Part shown: piece after piece, positions 11,601 to 21,933 of the stretch
Numbering within the stretch: position 1 is the first letter of the stretch
How the letters are laid out: each line of letters opens with the position of its first letter
NCBI RefSeq assembly: GCF_000226115.1
Contig: NC_016458.1
Coordinates: forward strand, 9,157,501 to 9,221,500
DNA length: 64,000 nt
From: Thermothielavioides terrestris NRRL 8126
Taxonomy: Eukaryota > Ascomycota > Sordariomycetes > Sordariales > Chaetomiaceae
Direction of reading: 5' to 3'
Notes under the pieces: generated by a model
The model's database searches: none
The model's input: only the letters and a program-made list of their open reading frames with translations
Told to the model about the DNA's origin: nothing
Program-made: the position numbers and the translations under genes

Positions 11601-12523
11601 TCATCCCACCCACAGCCGGACAAACGCCACCAGGCCCGAAAACAGGGGTCCTAGGAGGAGCAGCAGCCGGAGGCGCCGTCTCGGTGTCGGCAGGCAGCAG
11701 CAGCGCCGCCCACGCCCGCACCATGCTCTTGTCCATCGCGCTGTGCGAGCTCTGCCGCGTGCTGGAGCGGACCTACGCGGGCGCGAGCTCGGGCGTGGTG
11801 GCCGCGCCTGCCGGGCAGGGGCTGCAGGACTGGTGGTGGGCTGTGTGCGGCATCGGCAGCGGCGGCGGCAGTGGCGGTGGCGCGCATGGCACGACGTCGC
11901 CTCTCTTGGCGCTGGCGGATGCGCTGGAGTATGCGAGCAGCGGTGGTGTATCAGCTACAGGCCATTGGGGGGATTCGACAGGGAAGAGGGTGAGGGCGGA
12001 GATGGTGAGGGAGAGGCTTGCGCGGGACTGCGGTGACCACTTCTGCGCGTGCGCCGCCTCGTTTCCCGCTTCTTCTCTGGAGTCGCCGCCGCCCTTGGGG
12101 TCTTCTTCCTCCTTCTCCTCTTCTTCTTCCCGGCGCCCACGGGCGGGTAGCAGCAGAACAAGTTCCCATGACACCGGGTCGACTTCAACCCCTGAAAGCG
12201 GGCCCGGAGGGGAGAGGGAGAGGGAGAGGGAAATTGGGCTGCTGCACTGCGGAGACGGCACCGGCGGCGGCTGCTTCCTGGTGCTCGATTTTTCCCAATG
12301 CAGCCTGCGGCTCGTGGACTGCCGGCTGGCCGACATGAAGCCGAACGCGGCGGAGCCGAGGAAGTTCGACTTGACTGTCTCGAGGGCGAGGGCGAGGGCG
12401 GGGAGGGGAAATGATGGGGAGAAGGACGACGACGATGACGAGGAGGGGGAGTTGATGAGGGTGGCGGCTGCGCGGCGGGAGGCGTCGGCGTTTTGGCTGA
12501 GGTACGCCATGGCGGACGAGTAA
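9893..12523 (+). CDS. Large coiled-coil protein with polyQ tract, function unknown
   Basis: An uninterrupted 876-residue frame. Order of parts: a basic, Pro-rich N-terminus with LFLGGYAVQQAP (about 43-54); a helical stretch FFSAADSIFAQVQTIKTVV; a long coiled coil (about 160-320) rich in E, K, R and L heptads; a Pro-rich segment; a helical region (FGAGVAELLGRLFRV, about 407-421); a glutamine tract of 13 residues near 557; an Ala/Gly/Ser-rich region; and a C-terminus with GEREREREIG and an acidic run (DDDDDEEGE). The globular islands are probably conserved while the linkers look fast-evolving. No catalytic motif is visible. Scaffold or cytoskeleton/nuclear roles are possible but unproven. There is no sign of an intron or frameshift. 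Confidence 0.75.
11561..11600 (+). repeat. CAG trinucleotide repeat coding polyglutamine
   Basis: Thirteen consecutive glutamine codons, mostly CAG with two CAA interruptions in the middle. The tract lies inside the coiled-coil protein gene and is likely to vary in length between strains. Confidence 0.95.
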
Positions 12524-13030
12524 TGATTGTGCTGCGCGCGTGGTCGGCGGATGACATGCGGTTGGGGGGTCATTTGCTTCCAGGTTGTTTATCCAGCAAG
12601 GCATAAGTGAGGCCTTGACATACAGGCACATGCAGCGATGGTACTTGATATTTGCACTTTGCAGTTGGCGGGCAACTGTGTGGGACGGTGACTGCAGAGT
12701 ACAATCGTGAGATAGCATGGGATGGAATGGATTTCTGCGTCTCCACGCTCAGCTGGCGATCTCCCTCAACATTACGTGGTTTCGGACTCCCCGAGAGTTG
12801 CTTGCAAAGTTCAGCCAGTTAAGGCATTTGCATGCGCACTTATGAGAGCCCGCCTAGTTCTTTGCGCCTTCTCTCGCCCCAGTAACTTACCCCGGTAACT
12901 CGCTGGCCGTGCTTTCCACTTGTAGGTACCTCAACATCCTGCCGACTGCCACTTCTTATTTCCGCTTTTATCTTTCCAGACCAGCAAACCGATCCTCCCT
13001 CCCAAGCTACCTGCAGTCAATTGGTTCACA
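12524..13030. other. Intergenic spacer
   Basis: A 507-bp spacer. The last 120 bp are pyrimidine-rich (for example TTCTCGCCCC and CTTTTATCTTTCC), as in fungal core promoters. No TATA box or repeat is evident. Confidence 0.55.
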
Positions 13031-14917
13031 ATGACGAAGAAGCGACAAACCAAGGCCAAGGCCGAGGCCGAGGCCACCATGCCGCCCACCAACGACGCTC
13101 GCGCAAACGATATCAACGACGACGACTACGTGCCGGCGCCCCACGCCGGCTTCCACGAAGATGAGCGACTGTGCAAGGAGATGGTGGCCCGCGTCGCCTC
13201 GCCGTTTCCGCTCGAAATCCGCCCTTCCTCCCTCTGCGTCGGCTCGGGACTGTTCGCCGCCGCCGGGATCGACGCCGGTCGCGAGATTTACCACGCCGTC
13301 CCCGACCTCGCCGCCGTCGACCCCGGCAACGAGTCTTTCTGTGATTGGTGTTTCGAGGACACAAAGCTTGGTGTCAGCAACGCGTCGAGTCCCAAGGCGG
13401 GAGAAAACGTCAAACTCTGCTCGGCATGCAAAGCCGCGAGGTTCTGCTCAAAGGTATGTTGGCAGATTATAATCACGGTAAGAGATAAACCGCGCAGTTC
13501 TCGGCTGACCCCACGACACAGGATTGCCAGAAGATGGCCTGGAGCGCTTACCATAAGGACGAGTGCAAGGTGCTCAAGGGCGCACCCGCGATGAAGCCCC
13601 AGCACCTACTCGCCCACCGCCTGTTTTTCTGGCACAAGCGCGGCTACTCTCTGGGCAAGGCGTACGGGCTCCTGCAGACGCACTTCGACGCCATCTCGAA
13701 GGATCCCGACCGTCTCAACGAAGTCCTCGACATCGCCATGGCTGTCCAGGAAGCGACCGGGAAGCGGGCGCGTATGGATCTCGTCTGGATGATCGTTCCG
13801 GCAGTAAGTTCTTTCAATCCTCTACCCTCTTCGACAATCGCCAAGCAAACAATCAGGACAGACTCGGTAATTGACACTTATCTGTCGGGGACAGCTGCGC
13901 GTCAACTGCGTGAGAATGCGGCCGGCAGAAAAGAACGAATCGGTCGGCTATGCCTTCGAGTTCCTGACCGCCGTAATCAACCACTCCTGCGATCCCAACG
14001 CCTTGGTCTTCTTCCAGGGCCGCGAGCTCCGGGTCCGCTCGCTGAAGAAGATCGCTCCAGGGGAGGAGATTACCATCTGCTACATCGATCCGACCTTTGA
14101 CGTGGCCGCGCGCCAGGAAGTCCTCAAGCGCGAGTACTTCTTCGACTGTTCCTGTAAGAGTTACCCACTGTGCTCCTTTCGAACTTGATATTAGTGCACG
14201 TCCTAGGCTGACACGCCCACTCGATCAGGCGCCCGCTGCACATCCGAGCTGGCTGAACAGCGCGCCTTGCTCGGCGGCAGCCGAGATCTCGGCCCCCTCC
14301 ACCAAGCCCAGCGCCAAATCCGCGACCTCCTCCGCTCCGCAGTCCGCGCCTCCAAACATCCCGGCATCTACCCGGACCTGGACGACCTCCCAACCGTCGA
14401 GACCAGGCTGCGGACCATCACGGCCACCGCATCGCCGTGGCCCGACCACTTAGAGCCGCTGCCTGCGGCCCGCCTCTCGCTCGCCCTGCTGTATCTCGAC
14501 CAAGGCAAGCCCATCCCTGCGCTGCGCTGCGCCCTCAAGGGCAAGTTCCTCAGCAGCCGCAGCCGGGGCGGGCCCGAGTGGGTCAACGAAATGATGGACG
14601 TCGTCAAGGTGCTCGTCGTCACGGGCTGCTTGCGTCCCGACGAGGCGGCGTTTGAGGACAAGACGTTTCCGGAGCTGGACGACATCCGCGCGGTTACCTA
14701 TGGGTATGTGTATGAGCTCTGCCGTGAGGCGAGCAGGGCTTTTGGCGGGGATGTCAACTACACCAAGGGGATTTGCGGTATGTGCACAGCCCTGATGGCG
14801 AAAAAGGCTGGGCCGCGGCCGGGAACCAAGGAGTTCAGGGAAGAATTCGACGCTGCGCAGGAAAAATTGCTGACGTGGGCGGGGATTGAGGTCGCTAAAG
14901 GGGTTGTCCTTTCTTAA
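13031..14917 (+). CDS. SET-domain protein with MYND-type zinc finger
   Basis: A probable SMYD-like lysine methyltransferase of 550 residues. Exons are 13031-13453, 13522-13803, 13895-14153 and 14229-14917, and all introns are GT-AG. The MYND finger spans about residues 104-156: Cys104, Cys107, Cys130, Cys133, Cys139, Cys143, then His152 and Cys156. It is inserted in the SET domain, as in SMYD proteins. SET signatures are VGSGLFAAAGIDAGREIY (N-terminal SET), NHSCDPNA (264-271), GEEITICYID and a post-SET CSCARC spliced across the last intron. The N-terminus is Lys-rich. Family members methylate histone or non-histone lysines using S-adenosylmethionine; the target here is unknown. The start is the first ATG; a second in-frame ATG 16 codons later is equally possible. 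Confidence 0.92.
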
Positions 14918-15184
14918 GGGGGGAGATCATCATTGCGAATTTACGGCTCTCTTAAGGATGCTGAATCACAGTGAGTTATCATACAGAACGGATGCGAGAT
15001 CAAGGGGGATATCACACAAATGGTTCATAGATCATGATGCGTTGTCATACATAATCGGTAATGCAGGAAGGATCAGAGTTGCTTGACGGCTATGTTGGGG
15101 GTTGATTTCCTAGCAAAGTCTACCAATCTGGGCGCTGTTGTGCGTTACGCCTCTCATAGCCGCGGGAAAATTAACCAAATATCA

Positions 15185-17343
15185 TCACCAATCTCCTTCC
15201 TCTGACAACGGAGTAAGGATTCCCTCGCTCTCGCTGTCCGATGATGCTTCCAGAAGCTCGACGATGCCGTCACCGATCAGGACTGACAGGGCTGCACGGG
15301 GTTTGCTAGTGAGAAAGTCAGCAGCTGGCGAGTCTACTTCTCCGGAGGACAAACTTCGGGGAATGGATAGACTCACCACTCCTCACCGTGACCGACCACA
15401 GCCACTCCCTTGCCCTTTGCGAAGCCAGAACTGCTCATGCCAGGAAGGTTGGCCTCCTCGCGACAGGTAACCGCTTCTTTCTCACCGGACACAGCCTTCT
15501 TTCCCTTCTGAGCCGCGCCCTGAGCAGCAGGCGCTCCCTTCTCCACGGCAACCAGCAGATCCCACAGCAGGTCCACCGAGTTCCGCGGCGCGCTCGTGTC
15601 GGCCCGGAACACCAGATACCGCGCCGCCAGCTCCGCCGTCGTCGGCGTCAGCAGCAGGTTCCACACCTCCTCCATCTCGGCCGGCAGCCACACACCTGCG
15701 TCCCGCAGCCGGGCCCGCACCCAGCTGCCGCACAGGCCGGGACGCCAGGTGTACTCGACCCGCGACTCACCACCAGCTGGCTCCTCCTTTCCCTCCTCCT
15801 CCTCTTTCCCACCCTCACCCGGAAAAAAGAACACGGCAGCATCGGGCTCAGCCCGCCACGCCGACGCCACCGCCCCGGCCGGGACCTTGCAGAGCAACTT
15901 CCGCGCCAGCTCAACCACGTCCATCTTGTTGTCCCCGGAACCGTTCCCAAAGCCTTTTCCCTGGCAACCGTCATCGTCCTCCTGGCGATCGCCACCAGCC
16001 GCGCTCAACACCCCGCCCAAACTAGCCAGCAACAACCCCCGTAGCGCGTGCGCATACCCCACCGCCGCGCGGTCCAGCATGCGCGAGAGCAGCAGCTCGT
16101 CGCGCGCATGCCTGCCGCCGCGCCCGTACTCGGAAGCGGCCGCGTCGACAAGGTAGGCCACGGCGGCGTGCATGGGCGCCGCGAGGCGGTGCAGGGCGGC
16201 GCGCCAGTCGGCGAGGCGGCGCTGGTAGCGGCGGCGCTGTTGTAGGGCGATTTCTTGGGCGCTGGCGCTATCGGCGTCCGGGTCGAAGTCGGGGGTGGTA
16301 AGAGAGAGGGAGGGCATCGTCGGCAGCGGGTGGGCGAGGACGGTGAAGAGCGGGTTTGGATGGTTCGTATTCGTCGTGCTGGCGGTGTCTGGGCCGCTGG
16401 TGCTGCCGCTGGTGCTGATGCTGCTGATACTGCTGCTGGAGCTGCTGCTGGGCGGCTGGAAGCCGAGGGCGCCGCTGCGGAGGAGGATGTCGATGGCCTG
16501 GACGTGCAGGGCGGATGCGGCAGCGCAGAGGGCCGTCGTGGGCTTGCCGGCGCTGCTTCTGCTGTTGCTATCGTCGGCACCGCTGTCGCTGCTGCTCTCG
16601 CTGTCGCCGAGGCTGACCGCCGAGGAGAGCCTGTGATGGGGGACGAGGTCGATCAGGACTTCCAGGACAGCCGGCTGGGCGTATTTGTTGGCACACTGCG
16701 TGACAAGAATCGGCAGATAGTCCGTGTCGTGGGGCAGGCGGCGGGCCAGCCAGCCGATGGCGGCGGGCGAGCGGGCTTGCTTGAGGAGAGTCTTGTAGAG
16801 CGCGTCCGGCGGCCCGAAGCGGGTGTGATCCTTGTCGCAGTCGTGCAGCCATAACAGGACCTCGAGGCGGCCGTAGCGCAGCGCTTCGTCTTGTGCCTTA
16901 TTGTACAGCCATTTCAGGCTGAAGTTGAAGGGAGTCGCTGGGTCGGCGGCCAACTTCATCAGGACCCCGAGGCAACGAAGGGCGCCACTCTGAATGCACA
17001 AGCTCATGAGCAGGTGGATGCCACTCCCTCCGTGGACGCGAAGCAACTGGCCGTTGGGGCAATCCGCATTCTTATCGAGCTCGCTTAGCTTCAGATCCTC
17101 CTCCAGACTCTCGCGGTCATCGGCGTCAATGGCGGAGCTGACGGGGTTCCGAGGGTAGCCGACGAAGGGAACCGTCCTGATCCTGTCGCGCCTCCGTTCC
17201 AGATACACAAGCCGAAAGACCGCCTTGCTCACAAGCGCGAGTGCCAGCAGATCGGCACCGCTCAGCATGTGAGACTCAACCAAGGCGCGGATGACCTCGA
17301 CTCGCACGAGTGGGTGCTGCGGAATGGTAGCTTGCTTGGCCAT
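15185..17343 (-). CDS. Hypothetical protein, F-box-like N-terminus with ankyrin-like helices
   Basis: A 695-residue model with exons 17343-15377 and 15305-15185. The 71-bp intron (donor GTGAGT, CTGAC branch, acceptor CACTAG) lies near the 3' end. Splicing swaps a terminal GEEW-stop for GEECKPRAALSVLIGDGIVE and an acidic tail. The start sits in a good context (CACAATGGCC); an in-frame ATG 28 codons upstream lies in what reads as leader sequence. The N-terminus (HPLVRVEVIRALVES, then LLALALVSKAVFRLVYLERR) resembles an F-box. The following helical repeats (LLMSLCIQSGALRCLGVLM; ALRYGRLEVLLWLHD) resemble degenerate ankyrin repeats. Poly-Ser, acidic and Glu/Gly-rich linkers occupy the middle. A role as a ubiquitin-ligase adaptor is inference. 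Confidence 0.8.
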
Positions 17344-17694
17344 TGTGCTGACTTTTGAAGGAGTCTGCTGTTGGTGAGAATGAGTTGATGGATGGAGGGA
17401 AGGAACGGGAAAGATACTTTGCAGCAAGGTGAGCGTTAAATACTAGAGGAGACATGCTGTTCCAGACACAGGCCAGCCAGGCACACCACTTACGTGACAT
17501 TCTCTGAATTTTGCTGTTCGCTGCACGCTAAGCACTCAACCGCTTTGTAAACAAGCTGGCGAGCCCCTTTGTTCATTGTTGTCCCGGCAATTCCGGACCC
17601 CCTTTGTCTCTGACGGCGACAATCCAGAACCTCCGACACACCGCCCGGATTATCACAAAAACAGCGAAACACCACAGTTCTGTAGCAATGTCCC
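17344..17694. other. Intergenic spacer between two minus-strand genes
   Basis: A 351-bp spacer containing the 3' flank of the Rds1-like gene and the promoter/leader of the gene to its left. Nothing else is seen. Confidence 0.6.
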
Positions 17695-18828
17695 TCACTC
17701 GTACTTCTTGCGCACCAGTTCCGGCCCCAACCTGGCAGGCTGTTCCAACATGACAGCCGGACCCGCCACAACCGACTCCTTGGTTGGTGCGCCAATTTGG
17801 TCTGCGACCAGGGCGATGATTACGCCCCTGGCTTCAAAGGCCGCCGGGATGGTGACATTGATTGGGCGATCGGGAAACCCCCTGGTATCGATGGGCACGC
17901 TGATGTTGAGCACGCCGTGGCAGAACACGGCGTAGTACTGGATGCAGGGGTCGAAGACAGGTTGGTTGTCCGCGTCGGTGAAGTTCAGCGTGATGGTGGC
18001 GCCCGGCGACAGACTGGTAGTGTTGGAGGCCGCGAACAGGGCCGGCAAGAGCTGGCGGGGATGGGGGTACTCGGGGTTCTCGGGCGGGCAGCTCCCGGGC
18101 ACGATCAGGTCGTGGGTGCTGTACAGAATCTGGTTGGCGTATGGGAAGGTGGTGTCGGCGGGGCCGGCAAAGGGGTTGGTTTTCCAGAGATCCATCAAGG
18201 CCCAGGCTTGGTGCCGCGCCTCGGTCTGCGACATTGCAGCTATGGCACCCCTGGCCGACTCGGCTTTGACCTGTTGGGCGAGCCCCGCCAGGAACGCCAT
18301 GCTGGAGATCTCGAGCACGGTCATGAACGTGAGGTATGAGTGCGGGTCGCTCAGCGGGAAGATGTATTTGCAGGCGCCGGGTTTGATGGACGTGGGCGAG
18401 ATCATGTTCTGGAAGACGCGGAGGTGGCCGGCCTCATTGTTGCGGATCTCCATCAGACGAAAGCGTGTGTTGTTGGGCATGCCAGCGGCGATGAAATCTT
18501 GGTCGGTAAACCGCTCGATGCCCTGCTGGTAGAACTCGAAGATGATCCATTCGGCAGACAGCAGGTTCTGCCACACCTCGTCGTCCTCACCTGGAGGGCC
18601 ATCTTCGGTCGGGAAGACGGGATCCTGGATGTTGCCGGGGAAGGGCCGCTCGATGCCCCAGTAGCTGCTATAGTGATCCGACTCGCCCGGTATTGGACCG
18701 TATGTTGGATCCGCCAGTTTCTGCGCCTCTCCAGAGTACCGAGGAGGTACCCTGGGCGGGACGTTGGCCGCAGTCCGTGGAACAAGGTACGCCACCAATA
18801 GCACGATGATGAGGCACCATCGCAGCAT
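17695..18828 (-). CDS. Rds1-like secreted ferritin-fold stress protein
   Basis: A 377-residue single-exon protein of the fungal Rds1 family, which has a ferritin-like (Ferritin_2) core; the founding fission-yeast gene responds to nutrient starvation. The start chosen gives a signal peptide (MLRWCLIIVLLVAYL, ending near TAANVPP). In-frame ATGs 23 and 40 codons upstream, and the very first at 18948, would precede it with a non-hydrophobic stretch. The family sequence is clear: SAEWIIFEFYQQGIERFT, then EIRNNEAGHLRVFQ and SQTEARHQAWAL, which supply the Glu/His residues expected for a metal-binding four-helix bundle. The C-terminal domain is Asn/Thr-rich with several NxT/S sequons. It is divergent from the CYP52-like gene across an 880-bp intergenic region. 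Confidence 0.88.
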   Translation of the reverse strand: MLRWCLIIVLLVAYLVPRTAANVPPRVPPRYSGEAQKLADPTYGPIPGESDHYSSYWGIERPFPGNIQDPVFPTEDGPPGEDDEVWQNLLSAEWIIFEFYQQGIERFTDQDFIAAGMPNNTRFRLMEIRNNEAGHLRVFQNMISPTSIKPGACKYIFPLSDPHSYLTFMTVLEISSMAFLAGLAQQVKAESARGAIAAMSQTEARHQAWALMDLWKTNPFAGPADTTFPYANQILYSTHDLIVPGSCPPENPEYPHPRQLLPALFAASNTTSLSPGATITLNFTDADNQPVFDPCIQYYAVFCHGVLNISVPIDTRGFPDRPINVTIPAAFEARGVIIALVADQIGAPTKESVVAGPAVMLEQPARLGPELVRKKYE

Positions 18829-19709
18829 CGTCGAAAGCCGCGTGGCGCTCGTGCCACTGACCGGGCGCTGAGGAAAAGGAGGAGCTCTAGGTGACATGGA
18901 GATAGATAAGCTATCCAGCATCATAGGTATTTCGCGGAATCGGCACAAGCAATAGAAGGGTGCGGGATAACTAGGAGTTCATGATGTTGGGGGAGAAGAC
19001 ACGAGACGAAGCCGTCTCAGGGCGGACCTTTTGCATTCCGCTGCCGGTTGCAGGCTGGTACGGGCGGGATCGGTCAACTACCAGGTAGTGGGAACGCCGG
19101 AAGGTGCGAGTGGCCTGTCAGTCGGGTGGCAGATTCGAACCTTGAAACGGATGAAGAATCAGGCGAGTCGGACGTTGCCGAAGTGAGGCGGGCTGGATGA
19201 GGGAGGCGGGAGGCAGCCTGTACCTGGTAGGTTTCCTGCCTGAAAGGCTGGCTGTGCAAACCCCACGCTCCCAAGAAGTGGAAAGGAAAGACCAAAGGTT
19301 TGCAGGATGGGGAGAAGATGCTCTTCGCTCCTGCCGTAGATATCTACCGGAGCAACTTGAGTGTTTGTTCAGGCAGCCATGTGTTTCCTCCCACCATGTC
19401 ATAATGGGAAGGCCCGCTTGCTTGGACCGGATGAAGCAAGTGCTGGTTTCGTGCCAGGCAGTTTTGACCGCCCGTGCTTCGCAAATGCGGCGTCTCGCAG
19501 ACCAAACAGTATCGAAGACAGTTCAGGTATCGACTAGAGCAAAACGTCTTTCCAAGAACAGCCATTTCGCATGAGAAGCCGAGGACTTCCGCTGCGTGTC
19601 TTGCCAAGCCGACGCTCACTATAAACGGTCGCTTCGAGGAGATTGACGGACTCTTGAGGCAGCAGCAAGTTTTCCAGGTTGTGGACAAGCGACAGCCATT
19701 CTCGCGACG
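18829..19709. other. Divergent intergenic region between the Rds1-like gene and the CYP52-like gene
   Basis: This 881-bp region should contain both promoters. I see no confident TATA box or repeat. It also holds the alternative in-frame upstream ATGs of the Rds1-like gene (18897 and 18948). Confidence 0.5.
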
Positions 19710-21420
19710 ATGTGGTTCTTCACGCTCCTGGCCCTCGGGGTCCCCGTTCTGTACCTGCTCAACCGGTGGTCGACAAGCCGGAACGAGCGAAGGCGCATCG
19801 AGCGAGAGGCAATCCGTCGGGGATGCAGTCCGCCGCCCGTCATGCCGAGGAAGGGCTTCATGGGATTTGGCTGGCTCGCCGAGGGTCTCCGGGCCACCAA
19901 GACCGACAGGGGGCCACAGCACGTAATTGAGTCCATCGACCAGGAGATGGGCAAGGACGTGCACACGGTCCTCGTTGGCATCTTCGACTACGACCTCATC
20001 GTATCCCGAGACCCTGCCAACGTGCAGGCGGTCCTCGCCACCGAAGCCCACGATTGGGACATCAGCGAGCACCGAGCGGCCAGCTGGGAGCCGCTGGTCG
20101 GCCACGGCATCTTCACGTCGCGCGGCGAGAGCTAGAAGCATTCGCGCTCCCTCATCCGGCCGCAGTTCTCGATGCAGCAGATCAACGACCTCGACTTGCT
20201 CGAGCGCCACGTGCAGCAGTTGATCGCCGCCATTAGCAGACACCGCGACGGTGGTTGTGCGCAGGGATGGACCCGCAAGTTCGACTTGCAGCCGCTGTTC
20301 TACAACCTCGCCCTCGACGTGGTCACCGAGATGGTCTACGGCTACTCGGTGCACTCCCAGAATCCTGCCGAACGCGTCGAGCTCCCGGAGCTCCCTGGCC
20401 ACGAACCCTCCGACCGCGCGAATATCGGAAAGCACATGGATGCAGGCAAATTCTGGGTCGAGACACGCGGCGCGCTCTGGAAATACCGCTGGTTGCTGCC
20501 GTCCTGGCCGTTCAGCAAGCATTGCGCCGCCGTCCACAAGTACGCCGAATGGTTCGTGCAGCTCCGGCTCCGTCGCGGGGACGATTACCTGGACGGGCTA
20601 CAGCATCAGCAGGGAGCGGCCAACAAGGATCGCTACGTCCTCCTGCACGAGCTCGCCAAGATGACGCAGGACCCCGTCGAGCTACGCAGCCAGACACTCA
20701 ACGTACTCATCGCCGGGCGCGACACGACGGCCGCGCTGCTCGGCTGGGCGTTCTACCTGCTGGCTCGCCACCCGCGAGTCTGGAACAAGCTGCGCCGGGA
20801 CGTGCTGGAGAAGTTTGGACACAACCCGCCGCGCGGATTTGGAACCAAGGAGTTCCGCGTTCTGCTGCCGTATTTGCACGCCGTCATCAACGAGACGCTC
20901 CGCGTGGCGCCCGTGGTGCCGCTGAACGAGCGTGTCGCGCTCCGCGACACGATACTGCCGCGCGGGGGCGGTCCCAACAGGGACCGGCCAATCTTCGTGC
21001 CCAAGGGGACCCAGATCCTGATCCCGACGTATGCCATGGCGCAGCGACCGGATCTGTGGGGGCCAGATTACGACCAGTTCAGGCCTGAGCGGTGGTTGGA
21101 GGACGGCGGGCGCAGGTTCGGTTTTGAGTTCCTGCCCTTCGGAGGAGGGGTCCGGCAGTGCCTGGGGCGTAAGTGAGCCGGTGATAAGAATGCTGACGGA
21201 ATACGAGGACTTGCGTCCAACTGACTGCGCCGCAGAACAGTTTGCGCGGATCAAAGCAGCCTACGTGACCGTGAGGCTGCTGCAGCGGTACGACAGGATT
21301 GAAAACGCCGAGACGCCGCCGGACGGGCCAATGCGGTTTCACCACACCATCGAAAACAGGAGCGGGAGCGGTGTCCAGGTCCGATTGCATGAGGCAGACG
21401 CGGATCCGTCAGCGCCATAG
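19710..21420 (+). pseudogene. CYP52-like cytochrome P450 interrupted by one amber codon
   Basis: Apart from one codon this reads as a complete 547-residue P450. Exons are 19710-21168 and 21236-21420, with a 67-bp intron that falls inside the haem-binding loop. It has an N-terminal anchor (MWFFTLLALGVPVLYLLNRW), then the I-helix AGRDTTAALL (335-344), ExxR in NETLRV (395-398) and the haem loop FGGGVRQCLG with Cys484. These match the CYP52 group of alkane/fatty-acid omega-hydroxylases. Codon 142 is TAG (20133-20135), in GIFTSRGES-stop-KHSRSLIRPQF. In CYP52 proteins this position is a conserved tryptophan (WKHSR), so the change is probably TGG to TAG. No intron can remove it. A restart at the ATG at 20172 would lack the membrane anchor and first helices. 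It is probably a recent null allele, but a sequencing error is possible. Confidence 0.85.
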
Positions 21421-21933
21421 TTAGCATCGAATCCCTCCGGATTACCCGGTGCTGGCGCGGGCTGTCCTGAAGGGTAGGAGCGTGTGGCTGCTTTCGAAGC
21501 GAGCTTGAGACCTTGCATTTCCGTCCAACAGAGATTGGTTAGCGGTTCAGCGTAATACAATATCAATGTGAGAAGAAGCCTTACCAAATCCCAGCTTGGC
21601 ATTCGAATTTGTTTGGCATCTGACGCGTCATTTGGAGCGGCCAACGGCAGGCGGGCTGACCACCACGGATTTATGTTCTGTCCATACGGGGCTCCGCAGA
21701 TCAGCCTCCCCGCGTCAACCCCGCAAAGCCACGCCGTTGCAAAGCTGTGCACGGCAGTGTCGGCTTTAAGGCAATCCGGGATCCATCCATCCACGACAAG
21801 CTCTTTAAAGAGCGTGACCTCTTGTGAAATAAAGGTCACCTCAGCGGCCTTCATCACTCTCGGGTGTAGGACTTCTTTCCCTTCACTTTTCTCCCCACGA
21901 CAGACGACATTTATTACCAGCCGAGGTAGCAAC
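21421..21933. other. Intergenic spacer
   Basis: A 513-bp spacer. The dehydrogenase frame is open upstream to 21568, but that extension has no coding character and is probably leader. No repeat is seen. Confidence 0.55.

Noticed and set aside
19120..19150. TTCGAA-containing sequence resembling a minus-strand tRNA T-arm
   Set aside because: The stem does not pair (two of five positions at best) and no A-box is found.
19344..20537. 397-codon minus-strand open frame
   Set aside because: It is the antisense shadow of the GC-rich CYP52-like gene and shows no protein family.
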